Source of the DNA: DASSKO01 sp035690425
GTDB lineage: Bacteria > Actinomycetota > Actinomycetes > Propionibacteriales > Nocardioidaceae
Direction: 5' to 3'
DNA length: 22,439 nucleotides
Assembly (NCBI GenBank): GCA_035690425.1
Contig: DASSKO010000001.1
Location: 1 to 22,439 of the forward strand
Shown: positions 1 through 7,552 of the stretch, in pieces
Position numbering within the stretch: the first letter of the stretch is position 1
Layout: each line of letters opens with the position of its first letter
Translations under genes and position numbers: made by a program
Notes under the pieces: generated by a model
Told to the model about the DNA's origin: nothing
The model's input: only the letters and a program-made list of their open reading frames with translations
Databases searched by the model: none

Positions 1-102
1 CAAGTACTCCACACACGCCGCGTCGTCGGGGAACCAGGACCTGAACTCCTGGTAGGTGCGGGGATAGTCCAGCCCGCCGACCGGGCGCACCTCGTCCGAC
101 AT
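1..102 (-). CDS. IS1595-type transposase, N-terminal fragment (runs off the left edge)
   Basis: Only the first 34 codons are in the window, read leftward from an ATG at 102. The peptide carries the pattern YPRTYQEFRSWF followed by PDDAACVEYL. This resembles the start of IS1595-family transposases, where a Tyr-Pro-x-Thr-x-x-Glu-Phe segment and an acidic/Cys stretch precede a zinc ribbon (CPxCG) and a DDE catalytic domain. Those later domains lie outside the window, so completeness cannot be judged. No clear Shine-Dalgarno sequence precedes the ATG, and I could not define the terminal inverted repeat in 103-218. That 116-bp gap up to the guaA stop holds no other gene that I can see. Family membership is inferred from the N-terminus alone. 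Confidence 0.6.
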   Translation of the reverse strand, partial: MSDEVRPVGGLDYPRTYQEFRSWFPDDAACVEYL

Positions 103-218
103 GCTCAGAATGCTACTGCACTCAAGCAGAGATGCAGGACATGTGTTCGGGTTTAGCAGGCGCCAGAGACAGCGTCCATAGGGCGGGCAGGAGAACCGAA
201 GGTCGGCGACTTGATGAC

Positions 219-1793
219 TCACTCCCACTCGATGGTCCCGGGCGGCTTGCTGGTCACGTCGACCACAACCCGGTTCACCTCGCGCACCTCGTTGGTGATG
301 CGGGTGGAGATCTTCTCGATCACGTCGTACGGCAGCCTGGCCCAGTCGGCGGTCATCGCGTCCTCCGACGTCACCGGACGGAGCACCACGGGGTGACCGT
401 AGGTGCGGCTGTCCCCTTGTACGCCGACCGACCGCACGTCGGCCAGCAACACCACCGGGAGCTGCCAGACGTCGCGGTCGAGACCGGCGCGGGTGACCTC
501 CTCGCGGGCGATCGCGTCGGCGTCGCGCAGAACCTCGAGGCGCTCGGCGGACACCGCGCCGATGATCCGGATCGCCAGCCCGGGGCCGGGGAAGGGGTGT
601 CGCCACACCATCTCGGGCGGCAGGCCGAGCTGCTCGCCGACCATCCGAACCTCGTCCTTGAACAGCGCGCGCAGCGGCTCGATCAGGGTGAACTGCAGGT
701 CCTCGGGCAGCCCGCCGACGTTGTGGTGCGACTTGATGTTGGCCGCGCCCTCGCCGCCGCCGGACTCGACCACGTCGGGGTAGAGCGTGCCCTGCACCAG
801 GAACTCAACCGACTCACCGTGCCCGCCGGCGTCGGCGACGACCTCCAACTCGGCGGCCTCGAAGACGCGGATGAACTCGCGGCCGATGATCTTGCGCTTC
901 TCCTCGGGGTCGACCACGCCGTCGAGTGCCCCGAGGAAGCGGTCGGTCGCCTCGACGACCTTCAGCGACACCCCCGTCGCGGCGACGTAGTCACGCTCGA
1001 CCTGCTCGGCCTCGTCCTTGCGCAGCAGCCCGTGGTCGACGAAGACACAGGTCAGCTGGTCACCGATGGCCCGCTGCACCAGGGCCGCAGCCACGGCGGA
1101 GTCGACCCCGCCGGAGAGCCCGCAGATGACGCGCTTGTCACCGACCTGCGCTCGGACCGCGTCGACCGTCTCGTCGACGATGTTGACCATGGTCCAGGTG
1201 GGCCGGCAGCCGGCGATCTCCAGCAGGAACCGCTCCAGCACCGCCTGGCCGTGCTCGGTGTGCATGACCTCCGGGTGCCACTGGACGCCCGCCAGCCCCC
1301 GGCCGACATCCTCGAACGCCGCGACCGTCGCGCCCTCCGACGCGGCCAGCGCGACGAACCCCTCCGGCGCCCCGACGACCGCGTCACCGTGGCTCATCCA
1401 GACCCGCTGGGCCGCCGGGAGACCCTCCAGCAGCGTGCCGGCCGTGCCGACCTCGACGTCGGTGCGGCCGAACTCCGACAGGCCGGTACGCCGAACGTCG
1501 CCGCCGAGAGCCAGCGCCATCGCCTGGAAGCCGTAGCAGATGCCGAACACCGGCACGCCCGCCTCGAACACCGCGGGACCGACCTGCGGCGCCCCGGGCG
1601 CGTAGACCGACTGCGGGCCGCCGGAGAGGATGATCGCCTTCGGCCGCCTCGCCAGCATCCTCTCGACCGGCATCGTGTGCGGCACGACCTCGGAGTAGAC
1701 CCGCGCCTCCCGGACCCGACGTGCGATCAGCTGGGCGTACTGGGCGCCGAAGTCGACGACCAGGACCAGGTCATGGGAGTCATGGGATTCCAC
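219..1793 (-). CDS. guaA: GMP synthase (glutamine-hydrolysing), GuaA
   Basis: GuaA converts XMP to GMP using ATP and glutamine-derived ammonia, the last step of guanylate synthesis in the cytosol. The predicted 524-residue protein has a class I glutamine amidotransferase domain. Its nucleophile is Cys86 in GICYGFQ, with His173 and Glu175 in WHPEV. The ATP-pyrophosphatase loop SGGVDS lies at 227-232, and the dimerisation domain ends in KPPGTIEWE. Length fits the family. The reading frame is open to an ATG at 1820, but the GTG at 1793 puts the protein start (VESHDSHDLVLVVDFGAQ) where homologues begin. That GTG also follows a TAGACT -10-like box by 7 nt, which suggests a leaderless transcript. 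Its stop lies 116 bp from the transposase fragment. The gene upstream is an M4 protease, not guaB3, so guaA has been separated from its usual partners. Confidence 0.96.
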   Translation of the reverse strand: MESHDSHDLVLVVDFGAQYAQLIARRVREARVYSEVVPHTMPVERMLARRPKAIILSGGPQSVYAPGAPQVGPAVFEAGVPVFGICYGFQAMALALGGDVRRTGLSEFGRTDVEVGTAGTLLEGLPAAQRVWMSHGDAVVGAPEGFVALAASEGATVAAFEDVGRGLAGVQWHPEVMHTEHGQAVLERFLLEIAGCRPTWTMVNIVDETVDAVRAQVGDKRVICGLSGGVDSAVAAALVQRAIGDQLTCVFVDHGLLRKDEAEQVERDYVAATGVSLKVVEATDRFLGALDGVVDPEEKRKIIGREFIRVFEAAELEVVADAGGHGESVEFLVQGTLYPDVVESGGGEGAANIKSHHNVGGLPEDLQFTLIEPLRALFKDEVRMVGEQLGLPPEMVWRHPFPGPGLAIRIIGAVSAERLEVLRDADAIAREEVTRAGLDRDVWQLPVVLLADVRSVGVQGDSRTYGHPVVLRPVTSEDAMTADWARLPYDVIEKISTRITNEVREVNRVVVDVTSKPPGTIEWE

Positions 1794-1800
1794 TCGCCGG

Positions 1801-1806
1801 AGTCTA
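1801..1806 (-). promoter_or_regulatory. Candidate -10 box for a leaderless guaA transcript
   Basis: On the minus strand TAGACT matches the actinobacterial TANNNT -10 pattern. It is followed by exactly 7 nt and then the GTG at 1793. No Shine-Dalgarno sequence lies in front of that GTG. This arrangement is typical of leaderless transcripts in actinobacteria. No -35 box is evident. This is inference from spacing only. Confidence 0.4.
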
Positions 1807-1847
1807 GTCAGCGCGCACATCCCCTCCGCGAGCGGGAACGAAGGGGG

Positions 1848-4007
1848 TCAGCGGGCGCGGACCTGCACGTCGTCGATGAAGAACGCCGTCGGCCGTTTCG
1901 CGTTCTCCCGGCCGGCGAACCGCAGCGTGATCTGCTGGCCTCGATAGGCGGACAGGTCCACATCGCCCTGGGTGTAGGTGTCGTTGCCGTGCAGGTTCGA
2001 GTACGTCGCGACGGTCCGCCAGTCCCCATCGGCGTCGCGCACCCGTACGCGCAGGATGTCCCGGGCGCCGGCGCTCCGCGGCTCACCGGTGAACACAGCC
2101 AGCTGGAAGCGGAGGCCGACCCGGCGCCGGTCCGGGGCCGTGATCCCGTCCTGGCTCAAGCTCTCGACACTGCGGGTCCCATAGCCGTTCAGCACGGCCG
2201 ACCACTGGCCGGCGTGCGCGAGTCCGTGGCGATCGATCACCGGCCAACCCGCAGTGCGGGTCTCCCACACCCGATTGCCGTCTTCGAAGCCGCCGTTGCG
2301 GACGAGGTTGGGGCCACCGGGCAGGGCAACCGCGCCGTGGCAGTTCTCGTTCTGCACCCGGACCCGGACCGCCTCCCATGCCCGCGCGACCGCCCGGCAC
2401 CGGCCGCTGTCGCGCCCGTAGATGTCCCGGGCGGCACGCACGGTCGCGTCCCGGGCGTCGGCGTAGTCGGTGGTGGAGGTCATGTAGACGTTCAGCGCGC
2501 GGTACCAGATGCGGGCCGCGCGGGCCTTGCCGATGCCGCCGAAGCTGTTGTCGTTGCACGTCGGGCTGGAGTGCCGCCGACCGCCGATGGTCTTGGCCCT
2601 GGTGCCCTCGGCCAGCAGGTAGAAGAAATGGTTGGCCGGGCCGGACGTGTAGTGCACGTCGTCGCGGCCCATGGTCGGCGTCCAGCAGTTGTGGCTGGCG
2701 CCGTCGGCCCCTGGCCGATCCATCCGCCGCAGGTAGCCCGGCCGGACCTTGAGCACCTTCTCACCGATCAGATAGTCACCACGGTCGGCCCGCCGGCTCG
2801 CCGAGAACTCGACCATCGTCCCGAAGATGTCCGACGTGGCCTCGTTGAGACCACCGGTCTCGCCGAAGTACAGCAGTCCGGCGGTGTGCGAGGTGATCCC
2901 GTGGGTCATCTCGTGCGCCACGATGTCGACCGACACCAGCGGCCGGGCGAAGCGGTCGCCGCCGCCGAACGTCATGCAGAAGCAGCGGTCGTCCCAGAAC
3001 GCGTTGCCGGCCGCCGGCGTACCCGGTCTGCCGTAGTGCACGCGGCTGAGGACACCGACGCCGTCGTTGCGGACACCCCGCCTGCCGAACCGACTGCGGA
3101 AGTAGTCCCAGGTCTTCGCCGCACCGTAGTGCGCGTCCACCGCGGCCGACTGCCGGGAGGAGCCGTGACCGTTGCCCCACCGGTTGTCGGCGTCGGTGAA
3201 GACCGAGCCGTCGTTGTGCAGACCGATCGCCCGGTTGTGCGCATCGTGGGTGCGTTGTCCGCCGCGGGTCTGGTCGCGCAGCCGGAACCGCGCCGCCGGC
3301 CGGGTGGTCTTGACCCGGACGGTGCCGGAGTACAACGAGTGGCCTGGCCCGTCTGCACCGTGGGTCATGCTCCAGCTGTTGACCAGCCGACCGCTGCGCG
3401 CGTCGGTGTAGACCACGTCGCGCTGGGGGCCGTCCTCGGCCCGGCCGGTCACCACCGTCTCCCACACCAGCCGCGGCGCGCGTCCCACGGCGTAGACCGC
3501 CATCGCGGGCCGTTCCTGGGCGTGCACCCGCACCAGGTCGGCGGCACGGCGCGCGGACGAGGCCGCGGCCGTCAGCGGCACCCGGGCGCGCAGTGACGAC
3601 AGCTCGGAGAGGTCGGCATCGCTGGCGAAGTCGGTGTCCGTCACCAGACCACCGGGCGACTTGTGCACGACGAGGTCTCCGCCGACGACCGGCAGACCGG
3701 CGTAGGTGCGGTCGTAGCGGACGTGGGTGGCGCCGTCGGCGTCGCGCACGACATCGGTAGCCCGGAGCCGCTCCTTCGGCGACAACCCGAGCACCCGGGC
3801 GGTGTGGCCGACCTCGCGCTGGGCCGTCCGAACCGCCTGCGCGCGCTCCCCGGGCCCGAAGGACAGGTCGACCGTGCCCGCGGTCGGCGCCTCGGCGGGT
3901 GCGGTGATCGTCGCTCTCTCCCGCGGTGGGTCTGCGGCCGCGGGTACGGCGGGCAGCCCCGCCGCGACTACGGCGGCCAGGGCGACGGTGGTCAACGGAC
4001 GTCTCAA
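1848..4007 (-). CDS. Secreted M4 (thermolysin-like) metalloprotease, paralogue 1
   Basis: This is a predicted secreted zinc endopeptidase of 719 residues. A signal peptide (about residues 1-25, ending AAA-DPP) is followed by an FTP-type propeptide (about 75-125) and a PepSY-like segment (about 150-215). The catalytic M4 domain has zinc ligands His365 and His369 in HEMTH and Glu389 in GGLNEATSD. Glu366 is the general base and His452 (DDVHYTSG) the transition-state His. Residues 560-719 form a beta-sandwich-like C-terminal module (NLVRNGGFE to FFIDDVQV), possibly carbohydrate- or protein-binding. Six Cys (342, 344, 441, 484, 537, 556) recur in the neighbouring paralogue and probably form disulfides. 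The start is TTG at 4007, with GGGGG 7 nt upstream. The stop is 54 bp from the guaA start. The natural substrate is unknown. Confidence 0.93.
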   Translation of the reverse strand: MRRPLTTVALAAVVAAGLPAVPAAADPPRERATITAPAEAPTAGTVDLSFGPGERAQAVRTAQREVGHTARVLGLSPKERLRATDVVRDADGATHVRYDRTYAGLPVVGGDLVVHKSPGGLVTDTDFASDADLSELSSLRARVPLTAAASSARRAADLVRVHAQERPAMAVYAVGRAPRLVWETVVTGRAEDGPQRDVVYTDARSGRLVNSWSMTHGADGPGHSLYSGTVRVKTTRPAARFRLRDQTRGGQRTHDAHNRAIGLHNDGSVFTDADNRWGNGHGSSRQSAAVDAHYGAAKTWDYFRSRFGRRGVRNDGVGVLSRVHYGRPGTPAAGNAFWDDRCFCMTFGGGDRFARPLVSVDIVAHEMTHGITSHTAGLLYFGETGGLNEATSDIFGTMVEFSASRRADRGDYLIGEKVLKVRPGYLRRMDRPGADGASHNCWTPTMGRDDVHYTSGPANHFFYLLAEGTRAKTIGGRRHSSPTCNDNSFGGIGKARAARIWYRALNVYMTSTTDYADARDATVRAARDIYGRDSGRCRAVARAWEAVRVRVQNENCHGAVALPGGPNLVRNGGFEDGNRVWETRTAGWPVIDRHGLAHAGQWSAVLNGYGTRSVESLSQDGITAPDRRRVGLRFQLAVFTGEPRSAGARDILRVRVRDADGDWRTVATYSNLHGNDTYTQGDVDLSAYRGQQITLRFAGRENAKRPTAFFIDDVQVRAR

Positions 4008-4113
4008 GGACGTACCCCCGATCGGCGGGCGTGCGCGATTCGCATGCCCGCCGACATTGTGCCCGGCCGGACAACCCGGCGCGCCTGGAACACCACAACA
4101 GGTAACCGACGAG

Positions 4114-4149
4114 CCGGGAGGCCGCTGCGCGCACGCAGTGGCCTCCCGG
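4114..4149 (-). terminator. Hairpin terminator downstream of M4 paralogue 2
   Basis: A perfect 10-bp outer stem (4114-4123 with 4140-4149) continues into six more pairs including one G-T wobble, around a 4-nt loop. It lies just after the 4166 stop. There is no U-tract on the minus strand, as is common for high-GC intrinsic-type terminators. It separates the two tandem proteases, so paralogue 1 probably has its own transcript start in the remaining spacer (4008-4113). Confidence 0.7.
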
Positions 4150-4165
4150 TGGTGGTTTCGAGCCG

Positions 4166-6298
4166 TCAGCCCGTGCGCACGGAGACGTCGTCGATCAGGA
4201 ACGCCGTCGCTAGGGAGACGTCCTCGGTCCCGACGAACCGCAGGGTCACGGTCTGCCCGGCGTACGCCGCGAGGTTGAGATTACGTTGCGTGTAGGAGTT
4301 GCTGGCGTCGGCGTTGGAGTACGTCCTCAACGTGTCCGTGCCGCCGCCGTGCGCCACCTGGACCTGCAGCGTGTCGAAGGCGGCGGTGCCCTCCTGGGTA
4401 GCCACCAGCAGGTTGAACCGCAGCCGCACCTTGCTCGCAGCCGGGATCGCAATCTGCTGGCTCAGTGTGTCGGTGTGCGTCGAGCCGGTGTCGTTCAGGT
4501 GCGCCCACCACGAGCCCCGGTGCGGGAACCCGATGTTGAGGTTGCTGGTGATCACACCCGGCGAGGCGGTCCACACGCCGTTGTTGCCGGACTCGAAGCC
4601 CGGGTTGCTGACGCGGTTGGCGCCACTCGGCCCGGGGACCACGCCGGCGCAGGTGTAGTTCTGCTGCGGCACCGAGACGGCCTTCCAGCTGCGGGTGACT
4701 GCGGCGCACTGCGTGCTGGTGGCGCCGTACAGGTCGCGTGCGGCCCGCACCGTGGCGTCGCGTGCGTCCCGGTAGTCGGTGGTCGAGGTCATGTAGACGT
4801 TCAACGCCCGGTACCAGATGTTGGCTGCTGCTCCGCGGCCGATGCCTCGGGTGCGGGCGCCATTGCAGGTCGGGCTGTTGTGCTGGCGGCCACCGATGAC
4901 CTTCGCGCCCGAGCCTTCTGCCAGCAGGTAGAAGAAGTGGTTGGCCGGACCGGAGGTGAAGTGCACGTCATCGCGGCCCATGGTCGCGTTGTAGCAGTTG
5001 TAGCTGAAGCCGTCCGCGGACGGCCGGTCCATCCGGCGCAGGACCCCGGGAGCGACCTTGGTGATCTTCTCGCCGATGTAGTAGTCGCCACGGTCGGTCT
5101 TCCGGTTCGCGGAGAACTCCACCATCGCCCCGAAGATGTCGGAGGTCGCCTCGTTGAGGCCACCGGACTCACCGAAGTAGATCAACCCCGCGGTGTGCGA
5201 CGTGACGCCGTGTGTCATCTCGTGGCCCGCGACGTCGAGCGAGACCAGCGGGCGGAAGGTGCTGCCTCCGTCGCCATAGGTCATACAGAAACAGTTGTCG
5301 TCCCAGAACGCGTTGTCGAAGCCGGTGCCGAAGTGCACCCGGCTCAGCGACCCGACGCCGTCCCCTCGGATGCCGTTGCGGTTGAACCGGGACTTGAAGA
5401 AGTCCCACGTCTTCGCGGCACCGAACTGCGCGTCGACGGCGGCAGACTGCCGGGACGACCTCCTGCCGTTGCCCCAAAGGTTGTCGGCGTCGGTGAACAA
5501 CCTGCCCATCGCCGACTGGTTGTCGCTGTTCCGTGCGTCGCTCGTGCGCAGACCACCGCGGGTGTTGTCGCGCAACCGGTAGCGCTTGTGAGCCGGCTTC
5601 TGGGTCTGCAGCGTGACCGTGCCCGAGTACAGCGACTTTCCGGTGCCCTTGGCGTGCTGGATGTCGCTGAAGGCGCGGACCAGGGCGCCGGTCCGCGCGT
5701 CGGTGTAGACGACGCGCCGCTCGTGGTCACTCGCGACGTCGCCGACCACGGTCTCCCAGGCCAGCCGGGGAACGCCGGCGACGGCGTAGACGACCAGCCG
5801 CGGTTGCCGTGCCAGCTCGTCGAGCCCCACGGTGTGCCTGGCGCTGCGCGCCGCGACGACCGAGCTGACGAGCGGTTTGGTAGACGGGAGGTCGCTGAGG
5901 TCGGCCTCACTCGCCCAGTCGGTGCCCCGCAGGTCGCCACCCGGCGAGCGGTGGGTGATCAGGTCGCCGCCGATGACGGGCAGTCCGGTGTAGGTGCGGG
6001 CGTAGCGAACGTGCACGGTGCCGTCGGCATCGCGGACGACATCGGTGACCCGGAGGTTCTCGGCCCCGGACAGACCGAGACGCCGGGCCACGGTGCCGGC
6101 GTCGGCCTGTGCTGAGCGGATGGCCTCGGCCCGCGCGGCGGGCCCGAAGGCTTGGTCGATGCGGGTCTGCTCGTCCAGCGTGTTCCCCGCTGCATCCCCC
6201 GCTGGGCTGTCGGGCGGCCCGGCGGAGGCGGAGGTCGGCACGGCGGCCAGGGCGGCCGCGACGGTGGCAGCGAGCCCAGCGATCAGCTGACGTTTCAT
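4166..6298 (-). CDS. Secreted M4 (thermolysin-like) metalloprotease, paralogue 2
   Basis: This tandem paralogue of the 1848-4007 gene has 710 residues and the same layout. It has a signal peptide (about 1-26), FTP propeptide, PepSY-like segment, M4 catalytic core and C-terminal beta-sandwich-like module (NRVSNPGFE to FLIDDVSV). The zinc site is His359/Glu360/His363 in HEMTH plus Glu383 in GGLNEATSD, and the catalytic His is 446 in DDVHFTSG. The six Cys of paralogue 1 are all present, including the CFCM pair in the substrate-cleft segment FWDDNCFCMTYG. The frame is open to a TTG at 6310, but the ATG at 6298 has GGGGGGA a few bases upstream and gives a cleaner signal peptide. Expected outside the cell as a zymogen that processes itself. 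The two copies have diverged most in the signal peptide and C-terminal module. Confidence 0.93.
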   Translation of the reverse strand: MKRQLIAGLAATVAAALAAVPTSASAGPPDSPAGDAAGNTLDEQTRIDQAFGPAARAEAIRSAQADAGTVARRLGLSGAENLRVTDVVRDADGTVHVRYARTYTGLPVIGGDLITHRSPGGDLRGTDWASEADLSDLPSTKPLVSSVVAARSARHTVGLDELARQPRLVVYAVAGVPRLAWETVVGDVASDHERRVVYTDARTGALVRAFSDIQHAKGTGKSLYSGTVTLQTQKPAHKRYRLRDNTRGGLRTSDARNSDNQSAMGRLFTDADNLWGNGRRSSRQSAAVDAQFGAAKTWDFFKSRFNRNGIRGDGVGSLSRVHFGTGFDNAFWDDNCFCMTYGDGGSTFRPLVSLDVAGHEMTHGVTSHTAGLIYFGESGGLNEATSDIFGAMVEFSANRKTDRGDYYIGEKITKVAPGVLRRMDRPSADGFSYNCYNATMGRDDVHFTSGPANHFFYLLAEGSGAKVIGGRQHNSPTCNGARTRGIGRGAAANIWYRALNVYMTSTTDYRDARDATVRAARDLYGATSTQCAAVTRSWKAVSVPQQNYTCAGVVPGPSGANRVSNPGFESGNNGVWTASPGVITSNLNIGFPHRGSWWAHLNDTGSTHTDTLSQQIAIPAASKVRLRFNLLVATQEGTAAFDTLQVQVAHGGGTDTLRTYSNADASNSYTQRNLNLAAYAGQTVTLRFVGTEDVSLATAFLIDDVSVRTG

Positions 6299-6321
6299 GG
6301 GTCCCCCCAAGGACTCAAGCG

Positions 6322-6339
6322 GTGCACGGGCGTGTGCAC
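6322..6339. repeat. Paired GTGCAC half-sites in the leader of M4 paralogue 2
   Basis: Two copies of the self-palindromic hexamer GTGCAC lie 12 bp apart (6322-6327 and 6334-6339), 24 bp upstream of the ATG at 6298. They could be an operator for a dimeric repressor, but no regulator can be named. The rest of the 114-bp gap (6299-6412) shows no convincing promoter or terminator. Confidence 0.25.
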
Positions 6340-6412
6340 AGCCCTAGGAACTCAGCATCGTCGCTTCGATACGTGTCCGGATCGACAGGACCAATTCTTT
6401 ACCCACGTTGCC

Positions 6413-7516
6413 CTACTGGACGACGACCTCGACCCGCTGGAACTCCTTGAGCTCGGTGTAGCCGGTGGTGGCCAGCGCCCGCCGCAGCGCCCCCACCAGG
6501 TTCATCGTGCCGTCGGCGACCCGGGAGGGGCCGAAGAGGATGTCCTCCAGCGTCCCGACGGTGCCGATCTCCACGCGCGCACCGCGCGGCAGCTCGGCGT
6601 GCCAGGCCTCGGCTCCCCAGTGGAAGCCCCGCCCAGGAGCCTCACTGGCCCGGGCCAGCGGCGACCCGACCATCACGGCGTCGGCGCCGCAGGCCATCGC
6701 CTTGGCCACGTCACCGGACCGGCCGACCGAGCCGTCGGCGATCACGTGCACGTAGCGGCCACCGGACTCGTCGAGGTAGTCGCGCCGGGCCGCGGCCACG
6801 TCGGCCACCGCCGATGCCATCGGCACCGCCACGCCCAGCACGGTGCGGGTGGTGTGCGCGGCTCCCCCGCCGAAACCGACGAGTACGCCGGCTGCCCCGG
6901 TGCGCATCAGGTGCAGCGCGGCCTGGTACGTCGCACATCCGCCGACGATCACCGGCACGTCGAGCTCGTAGATGAACTCCTTGAGGTTCAGCGGCTCGGC
7001 GGTCCCCGACACGTGCTCGGCCGAGACCGTCGTACCCCGGATCACGAACAGGTCGACCCCGGCGTCGACGACGGTCTTGGCGAACTGCTTGGTGCGCTGT
7101 GGCGACAACGCCCCGGCGACGGTGACACCGGCCGCACGAATCTGGCGTACCCGCTCGGTGATCAGCTCGGCCTGGATCGGCGCCGCGTAGATCTCCTGCA
7201 TCCGCCCGGTGGCTTGGGCCCCGCGCAAGGTCGAGACCTCCTCGAACAGCGGCTCGGGATCCTCATAGCGGGTCCAGAGCCCTTCGAGGTCGAGGACGCC
7301 GAGGCCGCCGTGGTTGCCGAGCGCGATCGCGGTCTGCGGTGACATCACCGAGTCCATCGGCGCACCGACCACGGGCATCTCGAACCGGTAGGCGTCGATC
7401 TGCCAGGCCACCGACACCTCCTCGGGGTCGCGGGTACGCCGGCTCGGCACGATCGCGATGTCGTCGAAGGAATAGGCCCGGCGGCCACGCTTGGCGCGTC
7501 CGATCTCGATCTCCAT
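6413..7516 (-). CDS. guaB3: GuaB3-type IMP dehydrogenase/GMP reductase family protein
   Basis: This 367-residue TIM-barrel protein belongs to the IMPDH-related group that follows guaB in actinobacteria (MEIEIGRAKRGRRAYSFDDI at the start, LKEFQRVEVVVQ at the end). It lacks the two CBS domains that GuaB carries. At the active-site loop, where GuaB has GPGSICTTR, this protein has GGGAAHTTR. The catalytic Cys is therefore His221, and ordinary IMP oxidation through a Cys adduct looks unlikely. Reported roles for the family are unsettled; GMP-reductase activity has been described for cyanobacterial members. It starts 36 nt after the guaB stop and is probably co-transcribed with guaB. The ATG at 7516 fits the family N-terminus. 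Confidence 0.9.
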   Translation of the reverse strand: MEIEIGRAKRGRRAYSFDDIAIVPSRRTRDPEEVSVAWQIDAYRFEMPVVGAPMDSVMSPQTAIALGNHGGLGVLDLEGLWTRYEDPEPLFEEVSTLRGAQATGRMQEIYAAPIQAELITERVRQIRAAGVTVAGALSPQRTKQFAKTVVDAGVDLFVIRGTTVSAEHVSGTAEPLNLKEFIYELDVPVIVGGCATYQAALHLMRTGAAGVLVGFGGGAAHTTRTVLGVAVPMASAVADVAAARRDYLDESGGRYVHVIADGSVGRSGDVAKAMACGADAVMVGSPLARASEAPGRGFHWGAEAWHAELPRGARVEIGTVGTLEDILFGPSRVADGTMNLVGALRRALATTGYTELKEFQRVEVVVQ

Positions 7517-7552
7517 ACAGGTCCTTGCTGTGGTGGGTTGTCGCCCGCGCGG

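Noticed and set aside
103..218. Possible terminal inverted repeat of the IS1595-type element or a guaA terminator
   Set aside because: No repeat partner is in the window, and only a 4-bp hairpin is visible.
1811..1847. Imperfect hairpin between M4 paralogue 1 and guaA as a terminator
   Set aside because: Only 4-5 bp stems with interruptions, and it overlaps the guaA leader. Too weak to call.
132..3596. Very long plus-strand open frame (1154 codons) opposite guaA and M4 paralogue 1
   Set aside because: It is antisense to two proteins with clear motifs. It runs across both and has an Arg/Pro/Gly/His-heavy composition with no domain, as expected from high-GC shadow frames.
4286..6115. 609-codon plus-strand open frame opposite M4 paralogue 2
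   Set aside because: It is a shadow of the protease gene, resembles the shadow of the first copy for the same reason, and has no recognisable domain.
6350..6412. TTGGTC-N17-TATCGA as a promoter for M4 paralogue 2
   Set aside because: Only half of each hexamer matches the consensus, which is close to chance in a 114-bp gap.
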